In this document: positions 18,211-27,464 of the stretch, one piece after another | How positions within the stretch are numbered: position 1 is the first letter of the stretch | Layout: each line of letters begins with the position of its first letter | Assembly: GCF_051535235.1 (NCBI RefSeq) | Contig: NZ_JBPPLZ010000004.1 | Coordinates: 248,001-312,000, forward strand | Source of the DNA: Nitrobacter sp051535235 | Lineage (GTDB): Bacteria > Pseudomonadota > Alphaproteobacteria > Rhizobiales > Xanthobacteraceae | DNA length: 64,000 nucleotides | Direction: 5' to 3' | The notes under the pieces: model-generated | What the model was told of the DNA's origin: nothing | Databases searched by the model: none | Seen by the model: only the letters and a program-made list of their open reading frames with translations | Made by a program: the position numbers and the translations under genes

Positions 18211-19016
18211 TGGGCAAGATCGATCCTACCGCACGAATTGAAGATGGTGCCGTGATAGGGGAGGGGACCGAGATCGGGCCCTTCTGCGCGGTCGGTCCTC
18301 ATGTCGTTCTCGGCTCGAACTGCCGTCTGCTTTCGCATGTGTCCATCGCGGGACACACGACCATCGGAGCGAACTGCACGATTTATCCGTTCGCGGCGCT
18401 CGGCGGGCCGCCGCAAGACCTCGGCTATCGCAACGAGCCGACGCGCCTTGAGATCGGCGAGGACTGCACGATCCGCGAGAGCGTAACGATGAACGTCGGC
18501 ACCCCCAAGGATGTCGGCGTGACCCGCGTCGGCGCGCGCGGGTTCTTCATGAGTTACAGTCATGTCGGCCACGACTGCCAGATCGGCAATGACGTGATCT
18601 TCGCCAACTCGGCGACATTGGGCGGCCACTGCAGGATCGGAGATTTCGTCTATATCGGCGGGCTCTCGGCGGTGCACCAGTTCGCGCGGATCGGCAGGCA
18701 GGCCATGATCGGCGGCCTCACCGGCATTCGCGGCGATGTCATTCCTTATGGCTTCGTCAACGGCCAGCATGGGCACCTTGAAGGTCTCAACGTCGTCGGC
18801 ATGAGGCGGCGCAAGTTCACTCGCGAGCGTCTCGCCAGGGTCAGATCCTTCTATCAGGACCTGTTCTACGGACCGGGTCTGTTTGCGGACCGCCTCAAGG
18901 GCGTTCAGTCCCGAGCGTCGGACGATCCCGCGATCGCGGAAATCCTGACCTTTATTGGCGAGGACAAGCACCGTCCTCTATGCTTGCCGCAGGATGGTGC
19001 AACCAGGTCCGCATAG
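18210..19016 (+). CDS. lpxA: UDP-N-acetylglucosamine acyltransferase
   Basis: First step of lipid A synthesis. The ATG overlapping the fabZ stop gives MGKIDPTARIEDGAVIGEG and 268 residues, the usual size. Hexapeptide left-handed beta-helix repeats fill the first 190 residues; the catalytic His lies in FFMSYSHVGHDCQIGN, and HLEGLNVVGMRRR is a family hallmark. A longer in-frame opening from 18054 lies inside fabZ and is not used. Confidence 0.96.
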   Translation: MGKIDPTARIEDGAVIGEGTEIGPFCAVGPHVVLGSNCRLLSHVSIAGHTTIGANCTIYPFAALGGPPQDLGYRNEPTRLEIGEDCTIRESVTMNVGTPKDVGVTRVGARGFFMSYSHVGHDCQIGNDVIFANSATLGGHCRIGDFVYIGGLSAVHQFARIGRQAMIGGLTGIRGDVIPYGFVNGQHGHLEGLNVVGMRRRKFTRERLARVRSFYQDLFYGPGLFADRLKGVQSRASDDPAIAEILTFIGEDKHRPLCLPQDGATRSA

Positions 19017-19052
19017 CGGAAGCCGTCGGACGAGCCATAAACTGATCGAGCC

Positions 19053-19910
19053 ATGATTGATCGCGTTCCGGATGTCTCCTCGCCGATCGGCTTGATTGCC
19101 GGCGGCGGAGTGCTGCCGTTCGCGGTTGCGGATTCACTTTTGACGCAAGGCATCGAACCGGTTTTCTTCGCATTGAAGGGTATTTGCGATCCGGAGAAAG
19201 TGTCGCGGTTCCGGCATCACTGGATCGCGGTCGGCCAGATCGGCAACGCCGAACGTCTGCTGCGCGCGGAAAACTGCCGCGATCTGGTTTTCATCGGAAC
19301 GCTGGTTCGTCCTGCGCTTTCCGAAATACGCATGGACTGGGGCACCGTTCGCGTGCTGGCTCATGTTCTGGCGGCGTTCCGCGGCGGCGACGATCATTTG
19401 CTGTCGGGGATCGGTCGCATCCTCGAGCGTGACGGTTTTCGAATGGTCGGCATCAAGGATATCGCGCCGGATTTGCTGATGCCTGCGGGATGCCTCACCG
19501 GAAAAACGCCGGATCAATCGGCGCTGGCCGATATCGCGAAAGGTCAGGAGGTGCTGCGCGCGTTGAGTCCCTTTGATATCGGGCAGGCCGTCGTGGTGAT
19601 CGATGGTCATGTGGTCGGCGTCGAAGGCATCGAGGGAACGGACGCGCTGCTGGCTCGCATTGCCCAGCTTCGCGCGGAAGGCCGCATCCGTGGCAAAACC
19701 GCACGCGGCGTTCTGGTGAAAATGCCGAAGGCAGGGCAGGATCTGCGCTACGATTTGCCGACGCTGGGTCCGCGCACCGTCGAGAATGCGGCCGCTGCCG
19801 GACTCGCGGGCGTCGCCGTCGTCGCCGGCGATACGCTCGTCGCCGAACCGCAGGCGCTGGTCGGCGCGGCCGATGCGGCCGGCGTGTTTGTTGTCGGGCT
19901 GTCCGCGTAA
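19053..19910 (+). CDS. lpxI: UDP-2,3-diacylglucosamine pyrophosphatase LpxI
   Basis: Hydrolyses UDP-2,3-diacylglucosamine to lipid X. This is the LpxI (formerly DUF1009) type, which replaces the unrelated LpxH in many alphaproteobacteria. Recognisable sequence includes IGLIAGGGVLPFAVADSL at the N-terminus, FIGTLVRPALSEIRMDWGTV, and VVVIDGHVVGVEGIEGTDAL near residue 185. The length of 285 residues is normal. Its location between lpxA and lpxB supports the role, and its TAATG overlaps the lpxB start. Confidence 0.93.
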   Translation: MIDRVPDVSSPIGLIAGGGVLPFAVADSLLTQGIEPVFFALKGICDPEKVSRFRHHWIAVGQIGNAERLLRAENCRDLVFIGTLVRPALSEIRMDWGTVRVLAHVLAAFRGGDDHLLSGIGRILERDGFRMVGIKDIAPDLLMPAGCLTGKTPDQSALADIAKGQEVLRALSPFDIGQAVVVIDGHVVGVEGIEGTDALLARIAQLRAEGRIRGKTARGVLVKMPKAGQDLRYDLPTLGPRTVENAAAAGLAGVAVVAGDTLVAEPQALVGAADAAGVFVVGLSA

Positions 19911-21085
19911 TGCCTGACCAGACAGCCGCAAATAATTCCCGAAGGATATTTCTGATCGCGACGGAGGAATCCGGCGATCGCCTCGGCTCCAGCCTGATGA
20001 AAGCGTTGCGGCAGCGGCTCGGTGACTCCGTGCGGTTCGAGGGCGTCGGCGGTCAGACGATGACGCGCGAGGGCCTGACGTCGCTGTTTCCGATTGAAGA
20101 ACTCTCGATCATGGGATTCGCTGCAGTGCTCAAACAGCTTCCCATGATCCTGCGCCGCATTCGCGAAACCGCCGATGCCGTGATCGCAGCCGCGCCCGAC
20201 ATGCTCGTGATCATCGACAGTCCCGACTTCACCCATCGCGTCGCGCGTCGCGTGCGTGCGCGCAATGCGGTCTTGCCGATCGTGGACTACGTCTCGCCTT
20301 CGGTATGGGCGTGGCGGCCGGGCCGCGCGCGGGCGATGCGCAGTTACGTCGATCACGTGCTGGCGCTGCTGCCGTTCGAGCCCGATGAATATCGCAGGCT
20401 CGGAGGTCCGCCATGCACCTATGTCGGGCATCCGCTGATCGAACAGGTCGGACTGCTGCGGCCGGGCGCTCAGGAACGCGAGCGACGCGATGCGGCGCCT
20501 CCGGTGCTTCTTGTATTGCCCGGAAGCCGGCGCAGCGAAATCCGCCATCACATGTCCGTCTTCGGAGAGACTCTCCGGATTTTGCAGCAGAGCATTCCCG
20601 ACGTCGATGTGATTTTGCCGACGATGCCGCATCTCGTTGATGAGATAACAAAAGCCGTCGCGGGCTGGCCGCTTCAGTCTCAAATCGTGGTCGGCGAGGA
20701 TGACAAGCGCGCCGCTTTCCGCATCGCTCGCGCCGCGCTTGCCAAATCAGGCACGGTCACGCTGGAACTGGCGCTTGCCGGCGTCCCGATGATCGCCGCC
20801 TACAAGGCAGGCGCGGTGGAGGCCTGGATCGCGCAGCGCGTGATCCGCGTCTCCTCGGTCATTCTTGCAAATCTCGTGATCGGTGAAAACGTCATCTCCG
20901 AATTTCTTCAGAAGGATTGCGTGCCGGAGAGGCTTGCCGCGGGGTTGCGTGAGGTTTTGGGTGAGACACCACTGCGGCATCGTCAGCTCGATGCTTTCGC
21001 CAGGCTCGATGCGATCATGGCGACAGATAGTCAACCGCCGAGTTCGCGAGCCGCTGACGTGGCGCTGGCGATGCTACGGCGGTAG
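19910..21085 (+). CDS. lpxB: Lipid-A-disaccharide synthase
   Basis: Glycosyltransferase family 19 enzyme that condenses lipid X with UDP-diacylglucosamine. The N-terminus has IATEESGDRLGSSLMKAL, followed by FEGVGGQTMTREGL, IDSPDFTHRVARRVR, YVSPSVWAWRPGRA and, in the C-terminal half, KSGTVTLELALAGVPM. It has 391 residues. It is the last gene of the envelope operon; the next gene converges on it. Confidence 0.96.
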   Translation: MPDQTAANNSRRIFLIATEESGDRLGSSLMKALRQRLGDSVRFEGVGGQTMTREGLTSLFPIEELSIMGFAAVLKQLPMILRRIRETADAVIAAAPDMLVIIDSPDFTHRVARRVRARNAVLPIVDYVSPSVWAWRPGRARAMRSYVDHVLALLPFEPDEYRRLGGPPCTYVGHPLIEQVGLLRPGAQERERRDAAPPVLLVLPGSRRSEIRHHMSVFGETLRILQQSIPDVDVILPTMPHLVDEITKAVAGWPLQSQIVVGEDDKRAAFRIARAALAKSGTVTLELALAGVPMIAAYKAGAVEAWIAQRVIRVSSVILANLVIGENVISEFLQKDCVPERLAAGLREVLGETPLRHRQLDAFARLDAIMATDSQPPSSRAADVALAMLRR

Positions 21086-21134
21086 AGTCCGTCACTTTTC
21101 CACGGAAACGGTGAAAGATTCTAGCTTCCCGATC

Positions 21135-21184
21135 GACGCGTTTTCATGCGAACCGGATTCCACTTTGCTCGAAAACGCTATGGG
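21135..21184. repeat. Dispersed repeat, second half-copy
   Basis: GACGCGTTTTCATGCGAACCGG followed by ATTCCACTTTGCTCGAAAACGCTATG matches the second half of the repeat at 5636-5775 with substitutions and a small deletion. Its last bases contain the stop codon of the convergent amidohydrolase gene, so the element sits at the 3' ends of both lpxB and that gene. Confidence 0.7.
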
Positions 21185-22401
21185 TTCAATGGTCCTCGCT
21201 GCAATATGCCGTCACGTACGATGCATTTGCCATTGCGGTATACCGTCCGTGGTTTCGGCACCGCGACCACTGCTTCAGGAATGTGTGCGGCCTTCACGAC
21301 CACGAAATTGGCGGGTGCGCCGATTTCAAGGCCGTAATCTGTAACGCCTAGCGCCCTGGCGCCGTTGGCCGTTACGATGTCGAACGCTGCTTCCAGCTCA
21401 TCGTCGGTGAGCAAACCGGAACGGTATCCGATCATCGTGGCGCGCCCGAGCATGTCGCCGTCCCCATAGGGCCACCAGCTATCCCGGATGTTGTCGCTGC
21501 CGGAGAACACCGTAACACCGGCCTCGCGCAGCGCCAGCACCGGCGGGAAGGCGCGGGCGCCGGGTGCGTTGGTCATGATCGCGACGCCGGCTTCGGCGAG
21601 AATGTCGGCGGCGCGTCGGACGGTGTCGGCGGGAATATCGCCGAGACTGTAGGCATGGCTGATCGCGACCTTGCCCTGCATGCCGAGAGCGCGGGTGCGC
21701 GCAGCGATTTCCTCGATCGAGAAAACGCCCATCATGTCGGGTTCATGAAGATGAAAATCGACGGGTACGCCGCGCTTTTCGGCGATCCTGAATACGACGT
21801 CGAGATGGCCCTTCACATCACGGTCGAACGACGCGGGATCGAGACCGCCGATCACGTCCGCGCCGTGATCGAACGCCGCGTCGAGCAGTTCCATCGTTCC
21901 CGGACAGGTTAGAATTCCGCTCTGCGGGAAGGCGACGAGCTGGATATTGATGAAATCGCGATATTGCTCTCGCACGGCTGCGATCGTATCGAGCGATTTC
22001 AGGCCGACGCTGGCGTCGACCATGACATGGCTGCGCATTTCAGCGGAGCCGTTGGTGATGCACAATTCGAGCTGGTTGCGCGCACGCTGCTCCATCGGCG
22101 CAGCGACGGCCATGTTGCGATGCTGAATAGCCACGCGCTCGCGCACGTCGAAACCGGCCGTGCAGGGTACGTGCGGCTGCCAGGCATCTCCATAAAAACT
22201 GGTATCGAGATGAATGTGACCTTCCACGAAACCGGGCAGTGCCAGCGCACCCCCGAGATCGATCACGTTCGTTGCCGGCGACGCCTCCGCGCCAGCGCCG
22301 ATTGCCGTGATGCGGCCATCGAAAACAGCGATCGCAGACGGGGTGCCGTCACCCAGCCGGAGGTTGCGAAACAAGATATCTGGCGTCGGTCTCTGGGACA
22401 T
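21178..22401 (-). CDS. CodA-like metal-dependent amidohydrolase/deaminase
   Basis: Amidohydrolase-superfamily enzyme closest in layout to cytosine deaminase and related triazine or heterocycle hydrolases. The ATG at 22401 is preceded by AAGAGGGG and gives 407 residues. Metal ligands are visible: HIH (His62 and His64) in GFVEGHIHLDTS, then FHLHEPD, where the His-X-X-Glu spacing matches the CodA metal His and catalytic Glu, ISHAYSLG, and the Asp in FSGSDNIRDSWWPYGDGDML. Substrate cannot be read from sequence; cytosine, an N-substituted ammelide or another cyclic amide are possible. It is a single gene between lpxB and gltA. Confidence 0.8.
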   Translation of the reverse strand: MSQRPTPDILFRNLRLGDGTPSAIAVFDGRITAIGAGAEASPATNVIDLGGALALPGFVEGHIHLDTSFYGDAWQPHVPCTAGFDVRERVAIQHRNMAVAAPMEQRARNQLELCITNGSAEMRSHVMVDASVGLKSLDTIAAVREQYRDFINIQLVAFPQSGILTCPGTMELLDAAFDHGADVIGGLDPASFDRDVKGHLDVVFRIAEKRGVPVDFHLHEPDMMGVFSIEEIAARTRALGMQGKVAISHAYSLGDIPADTVRRAADILAEAGVAIMTNAPGARAFPPVLALREAGVTVFSGSDNIRDSWWPYGDGDMLGRATMIGYRSGLLTDDELEAAFDIVTANGARALGVTDYGLEIGAPANFVVVKAAHIPEAVVAVPKPRTVYRNGKCIVRDGILQRGPLNP

Positions 22402-22497
22402 AACCGGCCCCTCTTGTTGCAATAGTCTTGCGCGCCGCAGGCGAAAAGCCGGATTCAGACCTCATCGCTGTTTCGCATAACTCGTTCCTGCCGCTCG

Positions 22498-23799
22498 CTA
22501 CTTGCGATCGGCCATGTCGATGTAATCGCGGCGCGTGGCGCCGGTATAGAGCTGGCGTGGGCGCCCGATTTTCTGGTGCGGGTCCTCGATCATTTCACTC
22601 CACTGGCTGATCCAGCCGACGGTTCGTGCGACGGCGAACAAAACCGTGAACATCGACGTCGGGAAACCCATCGCCTTCAGCGTGATGCCGGAATAGAAAT
22701 CGACGTTCGGATAGAGCTTGCGATCGATGAAATACTGGTCGTTCAGAGCGATCTTCTCGAGCTCGATGGCCACCTTGAGCAAAGGATCGTCGCCGTGACC
22801 GGTCTCGTTGAGAACCGCGTGGCACATCTTCTGCATGATCTTCGCGCGCGGATCGTAATTCTTGTAGACGCGATGGCCAAAGCCCATCAGGCGCACGTCG
22901 CTGTTCTTGTCTTTCACCCGTTTGATGAAATCGGGAATCTTGTCCACAGTTCCGATGTCGGCCAGCATGGCGAGTGCCGCTTCGTTGGCGCCGCCGTGCG
23001 CTGGTCCCCACAGGCAGGCGATGCCGGCGGCGATACACGCGAACGGATTTGCGCCTGACGAACCCGCGATACGCACCGTCGATGTCGAGGCGTTCTGCTC
23101 ATGGTCGGCATGCAAGATGAAGATCTTGTCGAGTGCATCCGCCAGAACGGGATTGATCGTGTAGTCCTCGCAAGGCACGGCGAAGCACATGTAGAGGAAG
23201 TTCCCGGCAAAACTCAGCGAGTTTTTCGGATACATGAACGGCTGGCCGATATTGTACTTGTAGGCCATCGCAGCGAGTGTCGGAATCTTCGCGATCATGC
23301 GCATCGATGCGATCACGCGCTGTTGCGGATCGTTGATGTCTGTCGAGTCGTGATAGAACGCGGCGAGCGCACCGACCGCGGCTACCATCACCGCCATCGG
23401 GTGAGCGTCGCGGCGGAAGCTCTGGAAGAAGCGCGCCATCTGCTCGTGCACCATGGTATGGTGGGTGACGCGCCTGCTGAAATCCTTCTTCTGCGCCGCG
23501 GTCGGCAATTCGCCGTAAAGCAGAAGATAGCAGGTCTCGAGGAAATCGCCTTTTTCAGCGAGTTGCTCGATCGGATAGCCGCGGTATTCAAGGACGCCTG
23601 CATCGCCATCGATATAGGTGATCTTGGATTGGCAACTGGCGGTGGACGTAAATCCCGGATCGTAAGTGAACAGACCTGCCTGCGCGTAAAGCTTGGCAAT
23701 GTCGATGACATCAGGTCCAATCGTGCCGCTCAGAACGGGAAGCTCGTAGGTCTTGTCATCGACCTTCAGAGTTGCGGTTTTTGTGCTTGTTGCGTTCAT
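22498..23799 (-). CDS. gltA: Citrate synthase
   Basis: Condenses acetyl-CoA and oxaloacetate in the TCA cycle. The protein has 433 residues, close to the hexameric proteobacterial type. Visible motifs include LSGTIGPDVIDI near the N-terminus, YRGYPIEQLAEK, ILHADHEQNASTSTVR, ACLWGPAHGGANEAAL and MGFGHRVYKNYDPRA with the conserved active-site His residues. It lies downstream of gltX on the same strand with a 148-base gap. Confidence 0.97.
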   Translation of the reverse strand: MNATSTKTATLKVDDKTYELPVLSGTIGPDVIDIAKLYAQAGLFTYDPGFTSTASCQSKITYIDGDAGVLEYRGYPIEQLAEKGDFLETCYLLLYGELPTAAQKKDFSRRVTHHTMVHEQMARFFQSFRRDAHPMAVMVAAVGALAAFYHDSTDINDPQQRVIASMRMIAKIPTLAAMAYKYNIGQPFMYPKNSLSFAGNFLYMCFAVPCEDYTINPVLADALDKIFILHADHEQNASTSTVRIAGSSGANPFACIAAGIACLWGPAHGGANEAALAMLADIGTVDKIPDFIKRVKDKNSDVRLMGFGHRVYKNYDPRAKIMQKMCHAVLNETGHGDDPLLKVAIELEKIALNDQYFIDRKLYPNVDFYSGITLKAMGFPTSMFTVLFAVARTVGWISQWSEMIEDPHQKIGRPRQLYTGATRRDYIDMADRK

Positions 23800-23947
23800 C
23801 GCGAAGCCCCCCCGATGAGATCGTTGCGGGCCGCCTAGTTCTCTCGACGAGACAGTGAGACTAGTCGGTCATTCCAAAAGCGCCGCGCAATGGGTATCGT
23901 ATTGCACTGTGCACCGCAAGATCGCGGAAACAGCGGATGATTCGGCA

Positions 23948-25372
23948 TTACGGAGAGCTTTGATCGCCGAGCCGAGCCAGGCAGGTCTCCCTTCCGAGCA
24001 CAGCCAGCACGTCGAAGATGCCGGGAGATGTCGTTCGTCCTGTCAAGGCTATGCGAAGCGGTTGCGCGATGGCGCCCAGCTTGAGGTTGTTCTGTTCGGC
24101 AAAACGCCGCATCGCGGCTTCGGTGGTTTCCGCGCTCCACGACGTCACCGCCTCCAGTGTGGCGCGAAGCTTGCCGATCAGCGTGCGGGTCTCCGGTGTC
24201 AGCAGCGCCACGGCTTTTGCGTCCAGCGTCAACGGACGGTCAGCGAAGATAAAGCCGGCGCTGTCGATCAGTTCGATGAGAGTTTTGGCTCGTTCCTTGA
24301 GGCCGGGCATCGCGCGCAGCAATTGATCGCGCGTGACATCGTTGAGTTTCGGTTTGATGTCGGCTCCCTGGGGAACGTAATCGAGCGTTTCTTCGAACAG
24401 GGTGACGAGAACGCGATCGTCGCAATTGCGAATATAGTGGCCGTTGAGATTTTCAAGTTTGGCAAAATCGAAACGCGCCGCAGAACGCCCGATCGCGGAG
24501 AGGTCGAACGCGTCGATCATCTCCTGCGTGGAGAAAATCTCCTGATCGCCATGGCTCCAGCCGAGTCTGACCAGGTAGTTGCGCAGCGCCGCCGGCAGGT
24601 AGCCCATGGCGCGATAGGCATCCACGCCCAGCGCACCATGACGCTTGGAGAGCTTCGATCCGTCAGGACCGTGGATGAGGGGAATATGGGCCATCACCGG
24701 GAGAGCCCATCCAAGCGTGTCGTAGATCTGCTTCTGGCGGGCAGCGTTGATAAGGTGATCGTCGCCGCGAATGACGTGCGTCACTCCCATGTCGTGATCG
24801 TCGACCACGACCGCGAGCATGTAGGTCGGAGTGCCGTCGCCCCGCAGCAGCACGAGATCGTCGAGGTTCTCGTTCTGCCAGGCGACACGTCCTTGAACCT
24901 GGTCTTCGATCACGGTTTCGCCGGTCAAAGGCGCCTTCAGGCGAATGGTCGGCTTGATCTTTGGCGGAGCTTCCGATGGATCGCGGTCACGCCAGCGGCC
25001 GTCGTAAAGCTTGGCGCGACCCTCGGCGCGCGCCTTCTCCCGCATCTCGGTCAGTTCCTCCGGCGTCGCATAGCATCGGTAGGCCTTGCCCGCGGCGAGC
25101 AGTTGCTCGGCGATATCGCGATGCCGTGCGGCACGGGAAAACTGGTACACGACATCGTCGTCCCACGCGATACCCAGCCATTTGAGTCCGTCGAGAATAG
25201 CCTCGATCGCAGCCGTGGTGGAGCGCGCGCGATCGGTGTCCTCGATCCGCAGCAGCATCTTGCCGCCGTGCTTGCGCGCATAGAGCCAGTTGAACAGCGC
25301 GGTTCGGGCGCCTCCGATATGAAGAAAGCCGGTCGGCGACGGAGCGAAGCGGGTAACGACGGGTGCGGTCAT
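23948..25372 (-). CDS. gltX: Glutamyl-tRNA synthetase
   Basis: Class I aminoacyl-tRNA synthetase. I chose the ATG at 25372 (MTAPVVTRFAPSPTG), giving 474 residues; the frame stays open a further 58 codons upstream, but that sequence is not family-like. The HIGH motif is HIGG within GFLHIGGARTALFN, and the KMSKS-equivalent is SKLSKRHG. A separate GlnS is encoded divergently 173 bases away, which bears on whether this enzyme must also charge tRNA-Gln. Confidence 0.96.
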   Translation of the reverse strand: MTAPVVTRFAPSPTGFLHIGGARTALFNWLYARKHGGKMLLRIEDTDRARSTTAAIEAILDGLKWLGIAWDDDVVYQFSRAARHRDIAEQLLAAGKAYRCYATPEELTEMREKARAEGRAKLYDGRWRDRDPSEAPPKIKPTIRLKAPLTGETVIEDQVQGRVAWQNENLDDLVLLRGDGTPTYMLAVVVDDHDMGVTHVIRGDDHLINAARQKQIYDTLGWALPVMAHIPLIHGPDGSKLSKRHGALGVDAYRAMGYLPAALRNYLVRLGWSHGDQEIFSTQEMIDAFDLSAIGRSAARFDFAKLENLNGHYIRNCDDRVLVTLFEETLDYVPQGADIKPKLNDVTRDQLLRAMPGLKERAKTLIELIDSAGFIFADRPLTLDAKAVALLTPETRTLIGKLRATLEAVTSWSAETTEAAMRRFAEQNNLKLGAIAQPLRIALTGRTTSPGIFDVLAVLGRETCLARLGDQSSP

Positions 25373-25545
25373 TTTCACGGATCTGAGGCTTGGGGAGACA
25401 GTATCGGCGGCCTTTATCACACCCGGGAATCGCATGAAAGGCTGCGAGCAGATACGGGCGCGCCGGTCCCGCAAAACTGCCTGCATCTCGGCCCTTGGCG
25501 GGCGCTTGCGGATTTGGCACATAAGCGCAGCTTGAAAGGCACACA

Positions 25546-27225
25546 ATGACCGACGAATCGACTGCGGAAGCTGGCCGGGATTTCATACGCGATATCGTGG
25601 CGGCCGACCTCGCGTCCGGAAAGCACAAGAGCATCGTCACCCGGTTCCCGCCGGAGCCGAACGGCTACCTGCATCTGGGGCACGCCAAATCCATCTGCCT
25701 GAATTTCGGTATTGCCGAGGAGTTCGGCGGCCGCTGCAATCTTCGCTTCGACGACACCAATCCGGCCAAAGAGGAGCAGGAATACATCGATGCGATCCAG
25801 CGCGACGTGCGCTGGCTGGGCTTCGATTGGGGCGACGGCTTGCACTACGCCTCGGACTATTTCGAGCAGCTCTACGCCTGGGCGCAGCACCTCATTCGCG
25901 CGGGCAAGGCCTATGTCGACGACCAGTCGCAGGAGGAAATCCGCCTGGCGCGCGGTACGCTGACCGAGCCGGGTCGGAACAGTCCGTTCCGCGACAGGCC
26001 GGTCGATGAAAACCTCGACTTGTTCGCGCGAATGCGGGCCGGTGAATTTCCCAACGGCGCGCGGGTTCTGCGCGCCAGGATCGACATGGCAGCGGGCAAC
26101 ATCAACCTGCGCGATCCGGTGCTCTATCGCATCCTGCACGCCTCCCATCCACGCACCGGAACGGCGTGGAACATCTATCCGAGCTACGATTTCGCTCACG
26201 GGCAATCGGACTCGATCGAGCACATTACGCATTCGATCTGCACGCTGGAGTTCGAGGATCACCGTCCGCTCTATGACTGGTTCCTCGACAATCTGCCGGT
26301 GCCATCGCGACCGCACCAGTACGAATTCGCCCGGCTCAACGTCACGCATACTCTTCTGTCCAAGCGCGTGCTGACGGAGCTTGTTCGCGGCGGACATGTC
26401 TCCGGCTGGGATGATCCCCGCATGCCGACGCTTGCGGGCCTGCGGCGGCGCGGCGTGCCGGCCGAGGCGCTGCGCGAGTTCATCAAACGGATCGGCGTCG
26501 CCAAGGCCAACAGCACCGTCGACATCGGGATGTTCGAGTTCGCGGTCCGCGAGACGCTGAACAGGAGCGCGCCGCGCCGCATGGCCGTTCTGCGTCCGCT
26601 CAAGGTGGTCATCGAGAACTATCCGGAAGGCGAAAGCGAGGAGCTTGAGGCGGTCAATCATCCGGACGATCCATCGCAGGGAACGCGGCGGATCAAGTTC
26701 GGGCGCGAGCTTTATATCGAGCGGGACGATTTCATGGAAAATCCGCCGAAGAAGTTCTTCCGCCTGTCGCCTGGCAACGAGGTACGGCTGCGCTATGCTT
26801 ATTTCGTCACCTGCCGCGAGGTGGTCAAGAATGTAGCGGGCGAAGTCGTCGAACTCCGCTGCACCTACGACCCCGCGACCAAGGGCGGCAACGCGCCTGA
26901 CGGCCGCAAGGTAAAGGCCACCATGCATTGGGTGAGTGCAGCCGATGCGGTGCCGGCCGAGATCCGACTCTACGGTCATTTGTTCGCGGCTGCGCAGCCG
27001 GATGCCGCGAACTTCGCCTCCGAACTCAATCCGCAATCGCTTGAGATGCTGTCCGGCTGCATGGTCGAGCCGGCGCTGGCCGGCGACAATGCGGAGGGCG
27101 CGGTGCAGTTCGAGCGGCAGGGCTATTTCTGTCGCGACCGGGATTCGTCACCCGGCCGTCTCGTGTTCAACCGGACGGTCGGCCTGCGCGACACTTGGGC
27201 CAAGGTCGCAGCGGCCGGCTCCTGA
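25546..27225 (+). CDS. glnS: Glutaminyl-tRNA synthetase
   Basis: Charges tRNA-Gln directly. The GlnS rather than GltX identity is clear from TRFPPEPNGYLHLGHAKSIC, NLRFDDTNPAKEEQEYIDAI and LLSKRVLTELV, with two C-terminal beta-barrel domains (from about residue 335, ending SPGRLVFNRTVGLRDTW). It has 559 residues. Many alphaproteobacteria lack GlnS and use Glu-tRNA-Gln amidation by GatCAB, so its presence here is notable. It sits between gltX and comEC and is transcribed away from gltX. Confidence 0.95.
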   Translation: MTDESTAEAGRDFIRDIVAADLASGKHKSIVTRFPPEPNGYLHLGHAKSICLNFGIAEEFGGRCNLRFDDTNPAKEEQEYIDAIQRDVRWLGFDWGDGLHYASDYFEQLYAWAQHLIRAGKAYVDDQSQEEIRLARGTLTEPGRNSPFRDRPVDENLDLFARMRAGEFPNGARVLRARIDMAAGNINLRDPVLYRILHASHPRTGTAWNIYPSYDFAHGQSDSIEHITHSICTLEFEDHRPLYDWFLDNLPVPSRPHQYEFARLNVTHTLLSKRVLTELVRGGHVSGWDDPRMPTLAGLRRRGVPAEALREFIKRIGVAKANSTVDIGMFEFAVRETLNRSAPRRMAVLRPLKVVIENYPEGESEELEAVNHPDDPSQGTRRIKFGRELYIERDDFMENPPKKFFRLSPGNEVRLRYAYFVTCREVVKNVAGEVVELRCTYDPATKGGNAPDGRKVKATMHWVSAADAVPAEIRLYGHLFAAAQPDAANFASELNPQSLEMLSGCMVEPALAGDNAEGAVQFERQGYFCRDRDSSPGRLVFNRTVGLRDTWAKVAAAGS

Positions 27226-27306
27226 ATTCACCGGTATTCCGTATCCGTTCCACTGTTCTCTGCGCGCTCTCTTCGGCTGGAGCGTGATGAGGTTTGATTG
27301 AATTGT

Positions 27307-27389
27307 CATGCCCGGCTTTATGCCGGGCATGCACGTCTTGAAGTGTGAACCGGTTCAAAGAGGTGGATGGCCGGGACAAGCCCGGCCAT
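27307..27389. repeat. Double-hairpin dispersed repeat (GCCGGG family)
   Basis: There are two strong hairpins: CATGCCCGGC-TTTAT-GCCGGGCATG (27307-27331, 10 bp perfect) and ATGGCCGGG-ACAAG-CCCGGCCAT (27367-27389, 9 bp perfect), separated by CACGTCTTGAA-type sequence. I recognise this arrangement as a common intergenic element of Bradyrhizobium-type genomes. It lies between glnS and comEC and may act as a terminator for glnS. Confidence 0.8.
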
Positions 27390-27464
27390 GACGCGTTGAA
27401 ACGCTTCATCGTCAACGCATCCTGCTCTAGCATTGCTCCAAGGGCGCGAGGGGGTGGTGACCGG

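Noticed and set aside
23855..25549. 564-codon plus-strand frame over gltX
   Set aside because: Shadow of the minus-strand gltX; composition and lack of motifs argue against it.
25417..27036. 539-codon antisense frame over glnS
   Set aside because: Shadow of glnS; no supporting signal.
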